A DNA stretch of 64,000 bases, taken from positions 1-64,000 of the forward strand of contig JASAND010022121.1 in NCBI GenBank assembly GCA_030248195.1. Reading direction: 5' to 3'. The DNA is from Trissonchulus latispiculum. Lineage: Eukaryota > Nematoda > Enoplea > Enoplida > Ironidae. Under the pieces are notes generated by a model. The model saw only the letters and a program-made list of their open reading frames with translations. It did no database searches and was not told the DNA's origin. Position 1 is the first letter of the stretch, and each line of letters begins with the position of its first letter. Made by a program: the position numbers and the translations under genes. Shown here piece after piece: positions 34,458 to 44,473 of the stretch.

Positions 34458-35868
34458 AAGTCTAGCAAACTGGGGCGAAAGCGTCTTCCAAAATGTCACT
34501 ACAGTTTGGGAACGAATTCCAACTTAAGCTTGGTTCGATTGTGCCCGGGTGGCTCAATCGGTAGAGCGTTGGCCTAGACAGCCAAAGGTTGTGGGTTCGA
34601 TCCCCACCTCGGGCCCGAATTTTTCGGGTCGGAGGTGCTGTAGTGACAATCTCAGTTTCGTTTGTTCTTTCATTAATCTGGACCAAAAGAGTGAATTTTG
34701 TGGAGAGGTTATTATTCAAGTTAGATGTAACAATGTATATATTTTCTGAAAACTCAGAAAGCAAAGATTTCAACAAATTTAAATAATTTTAAAACTTTGA
34801 AATTTGAAATTTCATAAATTTTAAAAACTGCAAGAAAAGAAATAATAAGCGAAACGTAGTCGAGTTTGGTATCAAATTGAAGGTCTCGTCCAGGAGAACA
34901 CACATACGAATTAAGTAGATTTTGACGTCACGTGGTTCCAGCGGACCCATATCCTGAAAAACAAAAGTTGCTCGGATTACTACAAACTTGAGCTCATTTG
35001 AATACTCTCATCACGCTGAGTGGAAGTTATAATTGAGTTGTCAAAAATGCTGTCTGCGAAAGTTATCCCTCTTTAAATCCCAAAAATTGGTAGTTTTGAC
35101 ACGTTTGGATGGTTTAATCCAGACTAACCAAAGCTGTGAGCTGAATCAAGTCAAGTCATTGGGCTACATTTTGTGTCTTATCATTCTACACAAGCTTGGA
35201 AATTTCAGCTTGGCACCTTCACACATTCGTTAGATAAGCTAATTTAAACAAACTTCAAAGGAGCTGAGCCGTCACTTCTGCATGAAGATCCAAAGCTGCA
35301 ATTTTTCGTACTTGTGTATGATAATGAAATAATGAAAAAATAATGAAAATGTAGCCCAATGGATTGACTTGATTCAGCTCCCAGCACTCTCTAGCCTGGA
35401 TTAAACGTTCCATAAGTGTTAAAACTACCCATTTTTGGGGTTTAAAGAGGTTTAAACTTTCGCAGACAGCATTTTTGGGCGATGACCCAATTATAACTTT
35501 CACTCAACGTGATGCGAGCTTTCAAATGAGCTCAAGCTTGTAGCGATCGGAGCCAGTTTTATTTTTCGGGTTATGGGCCCGCTGGAACAACGTGCCGCCC
35601 CAAAGTCACTTGATTTATACATATTCATGTTCTCCTGAACGTTACCTTTAATTTGATGCCAAACTTGACTACTTTTCGCTTATTATTTCTCTTTCTACAG
35701 TTTTTAAAATTTAGGAAATTTTAAATTTTAAAACTTTAAAATGGTTTAAAAGTTTTGCTATCTCTGATTTCTGAGCTTTCAGAAAATATATACATTGTCA
35801 TACCTAATTTGAATGATAACCTCTCCACAAAATTCAGTCTTTTGGTCCAGCTTGGGTATGCTAGACTA
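34458..35868. mobile_element. 1.41-kb fold-back element with arms of about 545 bp
   Basis: The outer ends agtctagcaaac and gtatgctagact are inverted. From 34,677 to about 35,220 the text is the reverse complement of about 35,300-35,851 with many substitutions (ctggaccaaaagagtgaatt against aattcagtcttttggtccag). The centre is near 35,250. Transcription would give a very long hairpin. The tRNA-like SINE at 34,541-34,676 sits in the left arm only. It interrupts the right LTR-like repeat. Confidence 0.8.
34543..34676 (+). mobile_element. tRNA-derived SINE, complete tRNA-like head
   Basis: Bases 34,543-34,614 fold as a full cloverleaf: acceptor GCCCGGG/CTCGGGC (one G-T pair), D arm GCTC/GAGC, anticodon stem TTGGC/GCCAA, T stem GTGGG/CCCAC with loop TTCGATC. 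The anticodon triplet is AGA (34,576-34,578), which would be Ser, but the variable arm is only 5 nt where tRNA-Ser needs a long one. Both pol III boxes are intact. The tail (gaatttttcgggtcggaggt) matches position 51 onward of the window. It is best read as a SINE, not a working tRNA gene. Confidence 0.65.
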
Positions 35869-35916
35869 TAGTTATTATTATTCGATATCTGCTCTTTTCA
35901 TAATAGTCTTGTTACT

Positions 35917-36477
35917 CTATTAAATATCTCCACTATTTGTGTGTACTTTTCGGTAGGCCATTACTGAGCTCCTAGGTTAGTTTAGTGCTATTTCTGAGGT
36001 GAGCTGGTGTCACCCCCTCACATGGTCTATTTATTTGACGAGGCTTCCCCAGCCGGCTCCTGTGCGGTTGGTGTGTTATTCACTGGTGCCACGGTCTCCT
36101 CGCTTGAGTTGCTCTCGCGGGTAACAGTACTTTTGTGTTAGTCTAGTTTCATTCTGGCACCGCTACAGCTCTAAGTTCTGCTTTTTTAATTGCTACAATT
36201 CAGTCCTAGAATTCTGTTTAAGGAATAAGAGCTACATGTTATAATATGCATCTAGAACTCATTCTTGTGTAACCTGGATGTCCTTTATGCATTTCCGCTA
36301 AGATACATATTGAAACTACTCCAAGACTTATAGCATAAAATTTTTTTCGATTTGCAAATATTTTGCTTGTGCATCGTTTGGAGTTTCCAATGCAAACGCT
36401 ATTGGTTTCTCTTCCTCCGAAGGCAGCCGTTGCCTAAGAACTGCGCTTACCCTATTGGCAGAAGCATTGCAAGCTAA
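35917..36477. other. No supported gene
   Basis: Single-copy-looking DNA between the LTR-like repeat and the next palindrome. No exon or repeat recognised. Confidence 0.35.
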
Positions 36478-37155
36478 AGTCTGACCAAAAATTCTTGGAA
36501 CCGAACTGTGCGCGCTTGTCCTGAGTCAACCTTTAAAGTTAGTCTATATAAAGTATATATTTTTAGAAACCTCTGGAGGAGGAGAATCCGGTAGAACCAT
36601 CATATCCGGTTACCGGATGCCAAACCGATAAAAACGCTTCAGATTCGGAAAGACAATGCTAATTAATTCATACTCTAGCATATTGGTCCTTGGCCCAAGA
36701 CGTCTCCAAAAATCTGGTCACATCCGGTCCATGTCCGGTAACCGGATGACTAGGTCACAAAAACTGTACAGCAAGATGCGTAGGTCGTACAGTTTCGCCG
36801 ATTGAATTTTTGGAATTAGCGGGCCCAAATTAGTCTATTTACGAAGTTTTGTCGAATTTGGACCAACATTGCGTGGCTTATGATCGTATCTGTTGTGTCC
36901 TGAGGTTTTAGAAGACACTGGACTAAAGACTGTTTCAATCCAAAACAACACTACATCAACTCAAAGTAGTAGTTCAAAACTACAGATATTTTTATGACTT
37001 TTTATTATTTCCATACACCACATTCTTATGATGGTTTTACCGGATTCTCCTCCTCCGTAGGTTTCTAAAAATATATAGTTAATACAGACTAACTTCAAAG
37101 GTTAACTCAGGACAAGCGCTCACAGTTCGTTTCCAAGAATTTTTGGTCAGACTTT
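36478..37155. mobile_element. Palindromic TCCGGT-family element (about 680 bp)
   Basis: The left end agtctgaccaaaaattcttg (36,479) is answered by its reverse complement at 37,131-37,154. About 140 bp at each end pair, through aggaggag and the first TCCGG words. The left part equals the repeats at 3.6 and 20.6 kb, which lack the right inverted end. It is therefore the most complete copy of that family here. Confidence 0.75.
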
Positions 37156-37249
37156 AGTAATAGCGCTAGGTTCACAATGAGACAGCTTTCAGTTTGACTT
37201 TGAATGTGGTTGATTATATCGAAGACTGCATCACAGTCTTTAGACCAAA

Positions 37250-37446
37250 CCCAAGCTATCTACTTCTTTATCTTTTACTATTATATCCTTCTTTTCAATA
37301 ATCTTTTTTTATAATTGGATTGTCTCGGAATAAAATCAGTTGTTCGAATCTGTTTAGAAGCAAACCATTGATAGTACGTCTGATGCTCGGTAGGAGATCG
37401 GAGTAAGCCTCTTGATTTGCTTGTCTTGCAGAGTAACCGTCTTATA
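37250..37446 (-). pseudogene. Downstream coding part of the zinc-finger gene, left arm
   Basis: Read on the minus strand it gives a helical peptide (GYSARQANQEAY, RRTINGLLLNRFEQLI) that matches the right-arm copy at 41,117-41,310 in protein sequence despite DNA changes. A longer A run (ataaaaaaag) shifts the frame relative to the right copy. Family not recognised; it is probably the C-terminal part of the zinc-finger protein encoded just upstream. Confidence 0.45.
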
Positions 37447-37483
37447 CATAGTTTTTAGAAAGTCGTTTCAATCTTGACTGAAG

Positions 37484-37729
37484 CTATGCTATAGCTTCTT
37501 CTTTTAACTCTTGCCAAAAGTGTCCCAATTTTCCAGTACTACTGCCATTAGTGCTATCAGTGTCATGCTCACTTTCATTTTCGGATTCTGATTCGTTATG
37601 AGTTTTAAGCTTGTGATTATACAAACTTTGTCGATGAAAGTGAGTTTTTGAACATTCTGGACATTCATACGAGGTTAACTGAGTACTTTTTACTAGGAAG
37701 CTGCGTCTTTTTATTAATTCAAATTTTCG
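37484..37729 (-). pseudogene. C2H2 zinc-finger protein, left arm copy
   Basis: On the minus strand an open run of 81 codons begins after a possible acceptor (cttacatgagcag) and ends at TAG. It encodes a basic N-terminal stretch (ELIKRRSFLVKSTQLT), one C2H2 finger (Cys-x2-Cys-x12-His-x4-His: YECPECSKTHFHRQSLYNHK then LKTH), an acidic Ser/Glu/Asp linker and GHFWQELKEEAIA. The stop after EEAIA corresponds to AAG in the right copy, so a frame break probably occurred here. A nucleic-acid-binding role is inferred from the finger only. Host gene fragment or transposon protein cannot be decided. Confidence 0.5.
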
Positions 37730-39147
37730 TACTGCTCATGTAAGTATATACTTAATTAAGATTGACGTACATCGCATAGCATAAGTACTTATTCCTCACT
37801 GACGTCAGTATTTACATAGTATATCGTAAGTACTTATTCCACACTGACGAAATCATTTATATCATATATCTTAAATTGTAACGCCACACCAACATAACTA
37901 TTGACAACATTATCGTATTCGTTTAGTACGACTACTTTTAAACTGTTGTCTTTTATATGTAGTATATGCAAACTATTACGTTTCAATGATGAGGCATTTA
38001 TTGGTCATTTTATGCTAATATTTACGTAAAAGGCTGTTAAGCAACAACAGCGTAAGCGGCTAGCAAATAAGATAATATGAGGTTTAAGAGATGTTAGTAT
38101 AGTTATGAATATCAGGACTCTTCCTCAGTAGACCTATTCAAAAACCGGCTCCCACAACATTCACCAATTTCGACAGATGCTTATTTGTGCTTTGATTGAT
38201 GACGTCAACGCATACATTATATAAATGATGCTTCTGTTTGCACTTGCATAATAGGTAAGTACTTTCATAAAATAGTGTAAGTAATTACATGAATTGTGTA
38301 AATACTTACGAAAATTTCGTAAGTAACCCATTAAATACAACATCATGTTATCTTCATTTACATTACATTCACTTACAATTACAATGGATTTACCTGCAAT
38401 ATTATATTTAGTAATAAATAACGTTCATATCTAAATAAATTACGTACAGATCTATGTATATGTAGCGATAACACGCGTAGCACATGCACACGTAGCACAT
38501 GTACAAAGGGACAAATCTATTATCATTACATCTATATGGATCTGTAATTTATTCAGACATGAACCTTACTTTTAACTAAATATAATACTGCAGGTAAATC
38601 CATTGTAATTGTGTGTGAATGTAGTGTAAATGTAGATAACATGAGAACGCGTATATAGTGCATGTGTTTATCTGGTTACTTTACCAATTTAAGTAAGCAT
38701 TTACACAATTAATGTAATTTCTTACACTATTTTATGTAACTACTTACCTAATGTTATGTAAGTGCATATACAACCATCATTTATATAATGTTGCCTTGAC
38801 GTCATCAATCAATGTTAGCTGAAGTAAGCATCTGTCGCGACTTGTGAATGTTATGGGAACTGGTTAAAGCCGGTTTTTCAATGGGTCTACTGAGTTTGCA
38901 TATACTACATATAAAAGACAGCCGTTGGAAAGTAGTTGTACTAAACGAATCGATAATGTTGTCAATAGTTACGTTGGTGTGGCGTTACTACTTATGATAT
39001 ATTATATAAATGCTTTCGTCAGTGTGGAATAAGGACGTAAGATATACTATGTAAATACTGACGTCAGTGAGGAATAACTTCTTATGCTATGCGATGTAAA
39101 TACTTACATCAATTTTAAATCAGTATATACTTACAAGATGTGCAGTG

Positions 39148-39271
39148 CGAAAATCTGAATTAATAAAACGACTCAGCTTCCTAGTAAAAAGTTCTCAGTT
39201 AACCATGTATGAATGTGCAGAATGTTCAACAACTTACTCTTACGACAAAGTCTTTATAATCACAAGCTTAA
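39148..39271 (+). pseudogene. C2H2 zinc-finger protein, right arm copy, broken
   Basis: The mirror copy reads RKSELIKRLSFLVKSSQLTM, then YECAECS, keeping the two Cys. A 1-base loss before the finger helix shifts the frame and removes both His. The coding text then meets foreign DNA at about 39,272. Remaining parts of this copy are at 40,307-40,375 and 41,076-41,310. Confidence 0.45.
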
Positions 39272-40306
39272 GGTGCTGGTATCCTTTTGTGCAGTGTTTT
39301 TGTGGTTATTTTTCCAGACTCTATAACGCTTTTAGGAGTTGGAAAGAGCTTTATACCCCATCTTAAAGCTTATAATCTGCACACTCACATGAGCTTACGA
39401 AACTAGCCAAATTAGCAAAAAAAATACGCGAAATTTTCTGGTATGCTGCCATCTGACATGCTGAATACAGACCAAAAATATTTGAACAACGATTTCTCGA
39501 AACTGTTGAATCGGAAAATGTTTTCTTGTGCCATGATATGAAGGGCATGTGGGCCGAGAGACATTTTTTGGATTTGGCTCAACAAGTCTCAATACTTAAG
39601 AAAACCCGGCAAATGTGAGATGACTAGAAATTTCGTAACTTTGTATTCAGTTTTCCCGAAACTGGAGAAGTTTAGCTAAAACCGAGAAAAATCTCACTCC
39701 GCAATAGCGTGATTCTTCATTTTTCCTAAAATCACACGAATCCAAAGTGGTTTTTGAGAAATTGTTCAAAACGCACAAAACAAAATAATCGCTGTTTTGC
39801 TAAAATGGTGTTCGGCGAATTCTCTAGCTTAAAGCAGCGAACTCCAGAGAATAGTCATTGATAAAATGTGCAATTGGACGATACATCGATTGACCATAAA
39901 TAAGTCAAAATTGTCTGTAAGATTTGGCAGTTATTTTGAAAAACGGATTTCTACGAAAATGGCCATTTTTTACGCCAAAAGTAGTTTTTGGCTTGCACTA
40001 CCTTAACCACTAGAGATGCTCAAATTTTCTCAAACTCGGATGCTCAACCGCTCAAATGTTGTTAAAGCAAAAATGTTCATTTTCGTGCCCTCTTTCCAAC
40101 CATAGCAACAAATCCGGTGTATCGACTACGTACTGAGAGAATAATGGCTAAAATCAAATATTCTTATCTTTTAACCTAAAAATCTAGGACTTGTCCCAAA
40201 ATGTTAAAGATCACCTAAATAATGTATTTGGAAAGTTTCATCCATTTTCATAAAGAATTGGAACCTGTAAGGTCAAATTTACACAAAGCGGGAAGCAGAA
40301 ATTTAC
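39272..40306. other. Insertion of about 1.03 kb in the right arm
   Basis: Sequence without a counterpart in the left arm separates two adjacent pieces of the zinc-finger gene. No termini, domain or open frame is recognised. Confidence 0.5.
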
Positions 40307-40375
40307 ATAAAGCCCGAAGACGAAAGTGAGCAAGACACTGACAGCAGTACTGACAACAGTACTGAAAAATTGTTA
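40307..40375 (+). pseudogene. Acidic-linker fragment of the right-arm zinc-finger gene
   Basis: The text gaaagtgagcaagacactga matches gaaagtgagcatgacactga in the left arm (minus strand). It encodes the Glu/Ser/Asp-rich linker and continues to gaaaaattg. It proves that the two flanking blocks are separate insertions. Confidence 0.6.
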
Positions 40376-40563
40376 AACTTTTTTTCGCACTGAGAAGTAC
40401 TGGACACAGCTGTCGGCATAATTCATGCAACAAATTGATTCTAAGGTATGAATAGAATAATTATGTTGAAATGCAAAAACTGCAAATTTGGCAATATAGC
40501 TCGGTCGTAAAAAAATCTTTCGAAAAAAACCAGCAATTTTCGCAATTTTGCAGAAAAAACTAA

Positions 40564-40880
40564 TTTCTGCGCCAAAAAAATCTCGACATTGGCAAAAGAT
40601 TCGAAGTAACATTGGGTATCGTTCGAAAGCTTTATACATATACTGTGTCATTGTGGAATTAGAATTTTTAGTTAGAACCTCTATTCTTTATAATTTGCAG
40701 TCAAACTTAGTGACCCCCATTTTTGGTCACCAAAAACGACAGATTTTAGCGATTTTCGGCAGTTCGCTAATTTCAAAAATTCTAATTCTACAGGGACACG
40801 GTATCTGTTTAGAGGCTTAAATCGATACCAAATGTTACCCGGTATCTTACTCCGGTTACGAGATTTTTTTGGCGCAGAAT
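40564..40880. mobile_element. MITE of about 317 bp inside the second insertion
   Basis: Left end ttctgcgccaaaaaaatctc and right end gagatttttttggcgcagaa are perfect inverted repeats of 20 bp. Inner inverted matches (gaattagaattttta against caaaaattctaattc) extend the hairpin. Noncoding. It lies within the 0.7-kb block (40,376-41,075) that splits the zinc-finger gene. Confidence 0.72.
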
Positions 40881-41075
40881 TATAATCGACACTTTTTCGA
40901 TTTCCATGTTTAACACATGCATACCTCTACTTTGAGGTGAAGTTTCTCAACAACCGTAAGAGATCCAACTTAAATTTTATAAACTCGTTAAAATATCCCA
41001 CTTGTACAATAAACAACGTGAAAATGCGAAAAATCGGAGATGGTCGAAAAATGACCCTAAAGTGGACCCCCCTTA

Positions 41076-41310
41076 AATGAAGAAGCTATAGCAAAGCGTA
41101 TGTCAAGAATGAAGAAAACGGTTACTCTGCAAGACAAGCAAATCAAGAGGCTTACGCCGATCTCCAACCGCGCATCAGACGTACTATCAATGGTTTGCTT
41201 CTAAACAGTTTTGAACAACTGATTGCATTCGGAGACGATCTAATTGTAAAACAGATTATTGAATAGCAGGATATAATAGTAGAAGATAAAGGAATAGATG
41301 CATTGGAAGC
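41076..41310 (+). pseudogene. Downstream coding part of the zinc-finger gene, right arm
   Basis: One frame gives EEAIAKRMSRMKK, then, in another frame, ARQANQEAYADLQPRIRRTI and FEQLIAFGDDLIVKQIIE to a TAG, continuing in register to EAYKLLRK. It matches the left arm at 37,250-37,446 at protein level. Broken by frameshift and stop. Confidence 0.45.
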
Positions 41311-43729
41311 ATATAAGCTATTGAGAAAAACATGAAAATCGATGAACATATCCACAATCCATCCAAAAGGACACCAAAACCACCGTAAGTACTATGCTCA
41401 CAGTGAAATTTATAAAGTCTTTTATCCTTGATAAGAGAAAGGGCGTGTTTTTTATCAGAGTACTGGGATTCGGCTCGAGGCGCGTAACGGTTTGATAAAG
41501 CGGGCCAGGTTCTGGGCCGGGTTGGGACCCGGAGCCAACTTTGCGTGAGACCACATTTGAGTAAAGTTTGGTCCAAATTTTTAGACTAAATTTAGTAGCA
41601 GTAGGCACAATTCCGCATTTGAGATTTATAATAGGTACATTTCCCCTTCTTAGTTTTGCTGAATGCGAGTAGGAATATTTCCACTTTTGAGTTTTGGCAG
41701 TGTATAGGCAGAATTTCACTAGGCTTACTTTTGAAATAAAAGCTTATTTGCCTTCCCTACATGAAAGTGGCGAATCGCAGCTCAAATTCTTCAAACCTTC
41801 ATGTTTTGAAGAAGATGTGACATTATTTTCAGTTTCAGTCTGCGCAATTTAGGTTTAAGTTTCACGTCTCTTGTGTTTCCAAAATATATTGTCTCAGTTT
41901 AGATCCAGTGTCAGTGACTACAACTGAAATCTAAGAAAACAGTGTCTGAAATGTGAAACAGTGTCTGAAGTATAACGCAATAAAATCATTCAATAGAGAT
42001 CACAAATATAGTCGGCATTGGGTGGTGGACTTTACTGTCACTGCATCGACGTTTTGGATCAGATGTCGACGTTGGCACAGCAGGAAAAAACAGACGCATT
42101 ATTTGCGAAACTAGATACAACCAGCATCAATGTACTTACAGAACAATCCTCTCAGTCAGCTTGGCCGTCAGCTTAGTCGCAATCACTATGCATTTAATAA
42201 GATTCCAACAATTTTATCCTCTGTAGCAAAACATCTGGAATGTAGGATGAAGGAGCTCATATATATTTCTTTATCCAGAAATTGTATTGAAAGTTCAGAC
42301 AATGAAAGGCAAATCAGAGCCATCTGTTGCAAACTGGCATCCAGACTTGCTGGAATTCGCATTTTGTGTAAAAGAACATGAAAAAAAGCATCAGAGACAG
42401 CTTCAATGGGCTTCATGGCCACCCACAAGTCTATTAAAAACTAAGCACCGCATATTAGTAAGGCATATTGTAGGGAGTGCACAAAGCGCTGCTATTTGAT
42501 TAAACGATGGCAGGAGGTTATTATGGTATAGAAAAAGCAAAAGCTGGACGAGGAATAGAATGATGATACTGGGTGTTGGCTGTGTCAGCTGTTGAGCTTC
42601 GGAAGGTAGTGCATACACGCCATACACTGGAACCAACAAAAACGAATCTTTCGGGGCTTAGCCTTATTCTCGCAGCAGTCAATAGAGACGTCAGATTCAT
42701 TGTTATGGCTGGAAACAGGCATTTTATTATTATGGCATTATTTTATTATTTATTTTATTTATTTATAAACAGGCATAAATTATTTTATTTTGAACACCGA
42801 CTTCTCAAAAACTACCCGACGCATTCCAATGATTTGTGGCAGGGTGCAAATTCTGCAAATGGCTGAAAAAGTGGTTGCACCGACTCTGGCGAGATCAGCT
42901 TAGGTGTTAGTTATTAGGTATTAAGCGCGAAGAAATAGACAAGTTCTGCCGCTGCCGCGACTCTTAAGGTGGTGATTCTTTTTGGAGACATCAAATTTGA
43001 ACCCTTATTACTTATTCATTCCTTGACGATAACAAGCTATTTTGATATCACAATGCAGCCTAACATTTTCTCCTTCTGGAGTCTGCTAAGGTGTTTCAGC
43101 AATAATCAGGGCTAAAAGGCCGGAATTCCTACAAGATTTTCAATAAAAAATACATACTCAACGCAGTGCACTAGGCACTCAGAAACAACTAAACATTTAC
43201 CTTTATCAAATGAACAACTAAGAATACTTGTGAAAGATAATTATTTTTAAAAACACATGTGTGGCATGTCCCTTCAAATTCATATTTTGATGTGCCGACA
43301 GCGTCTGCCACGCACTCATTCCGACACTTAGCTATCCTTAAACGAGTGCTCACAAAGCTACAAGGTTGTAAGCAAAACCTAGCGTGACATACCTACTTTT
43401 CAATATATGCATAGAAACCCGGTGGGACACAGTGACATAGGCACACTCTAGGTGTCTCCAGCCAGGCTTCAACGAGGGCATGCAAAGCTACAAGATAAAA
43501 AAACAAGCCAATACCGTAGCTAAAAATTAAGCCAAGCACGTAGACATGTCGTTTTATGCGCAGAAATAACATCTAATTTAATAGCAACCTACACTTTGGG
43601 AAACGCTAGTATAGTATTGTAACGCATTGTATAGTCACATATATTTTGTGCAATTTATAATAAAATTATTACTTAAAATTATTTATTTCCTGTTTCTTAT
43701 AAGGCATTCTATAGTATATATACTGAGCT
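41311..43729. other. No secure gene; one protein-like stretch at 42.06-42.50 kb
   Basis: From ATG at 42,064 a 38-codon frame is protein-like (LAQQEKTDALFAKLDTTS) and ends at TAG; 42,287-42,499 in another frame gives KGKSEPSVANWHPDLLEFAF and so on. These may be pieces of one decayed coding region, unrecognised. At 41,500-41,545 a gggccgg-rich patch resembles the GC patch at 31.9 kb. The remainder shows nothing. Confidence 0.3.
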
Positions 43730-44290
43730 ACTGAGAGGTGGGGGTTTTCACCATAGGTGTAATTGGGGGGCCCCTCCACCTTTTTTTCCACCCCCCCATT
43801 GGGGCCATCCTAAGGGGGGGGGGGTAGTCGCGCCAAAGACGGGAAAAGTAAATTCTGCAAAATTTTTAAAACATTCCAAATTAACACACGTTTTTTAACG
43901 GTATTTGGGGGGGATAGGTCTAACCTTCCCATACACAATATTAATTTTCATGTCAAATTAATTTGTTCCAGGAAAAGTGTATATACGTTTAGCCCCCCGC
44001 CCGAGGAAAAACTTATCAGCCCCCCCTCTCTTTTCAAAACCATGGATCCGCCACTGAACCTCCCCCCGCAGCACCCCCAACCCTCCCCCAAAACATTTTT
44101 TCTATTTTTATGCCAAAAATCGCATTTTCAGTGGTTTCTAATGCCAAAAATCGCATTTTCAGTGGTTTCTAATGCCAAAAATATTCAACCATAAAGTAAT
44201 TTTATAATTAGACAGTGGTTCTAAACTTGATTGTCAACATGTTTCCAAGCCTAAAAAAAGGTCAGTATTGAGTCATAGCGAGGAGCAGTA
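43730..44290. repeat. G/C-run repeat with 30-bp tandem units
   Basis: CATAGGTGT beside G and C runs at 43,752 marks the same family as 16.9-18 kb and 63-64 kb. At 44,110-44,190 a 30-bp unit (gccaaaaatcgcattttcag plus tggtttctaat) is repeated two to three times. The following 100 bp match 17,490-17,620. Confidence 0.65.
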
Positions 44291-44473
44291 TTTATATATA
44301 AGATATGTTGACGTATATATACATATACATATATATATATACATATACATCTGCAAATTATTCATATTATGACATACGCCAATATGAGCCTCATTCTAGG
44401 ACAGGCTCATATGTTAAGCGGTTGCAACTGGTTTTCCTTCATTTACAGCCTCCCTACAGAACTCATATGTATT

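Larger units (their letters stand above)
30518..35916 (+). repeat. LTR-like direct repeat, right copy, split by two insertions
   Basis: Pieces at 30,518-30,772, 34,260-34,457 and 35,869-35,916 align in order with 27,975-28,471. The gaps are filled by two separate inverted-repeat elements, each inserted cleanly. This gives a relative age: the LTR-like pair is older than both inserts. Confidence 0.7.
37250..41310. mobile_element. 4-kb palindrome with outward-reading zinc-finger genes, broken right arm
   Basis: The left arm (37,250 to about 38,460) pairs with the right arm (about 38,520-39,271, then 40,307-40,375 and 41,076-41,310). The centre is near 38,490. Matched landmarks include gacgtcatcaatcaa around 38,200/38,800 and gatttgcttgtcttgcagag (37,413) against its complement at 41,120. 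The inner arms are A/T-rich and dense in GTAAGTA/TACTTAC. The outer arms are coding-like. The right arm is interrupted by about 1.03 kb and 0.7 kb of foreign DNA. Confidence 0.75.

Noticed and set aside
34543..34615. Functional tRNA-Ser(AGA) gene
   Set aside because: No long variable arm, anticodon not conserved in the second copy, and both copies share an unrelated 60-bp tail. Called a SINE.
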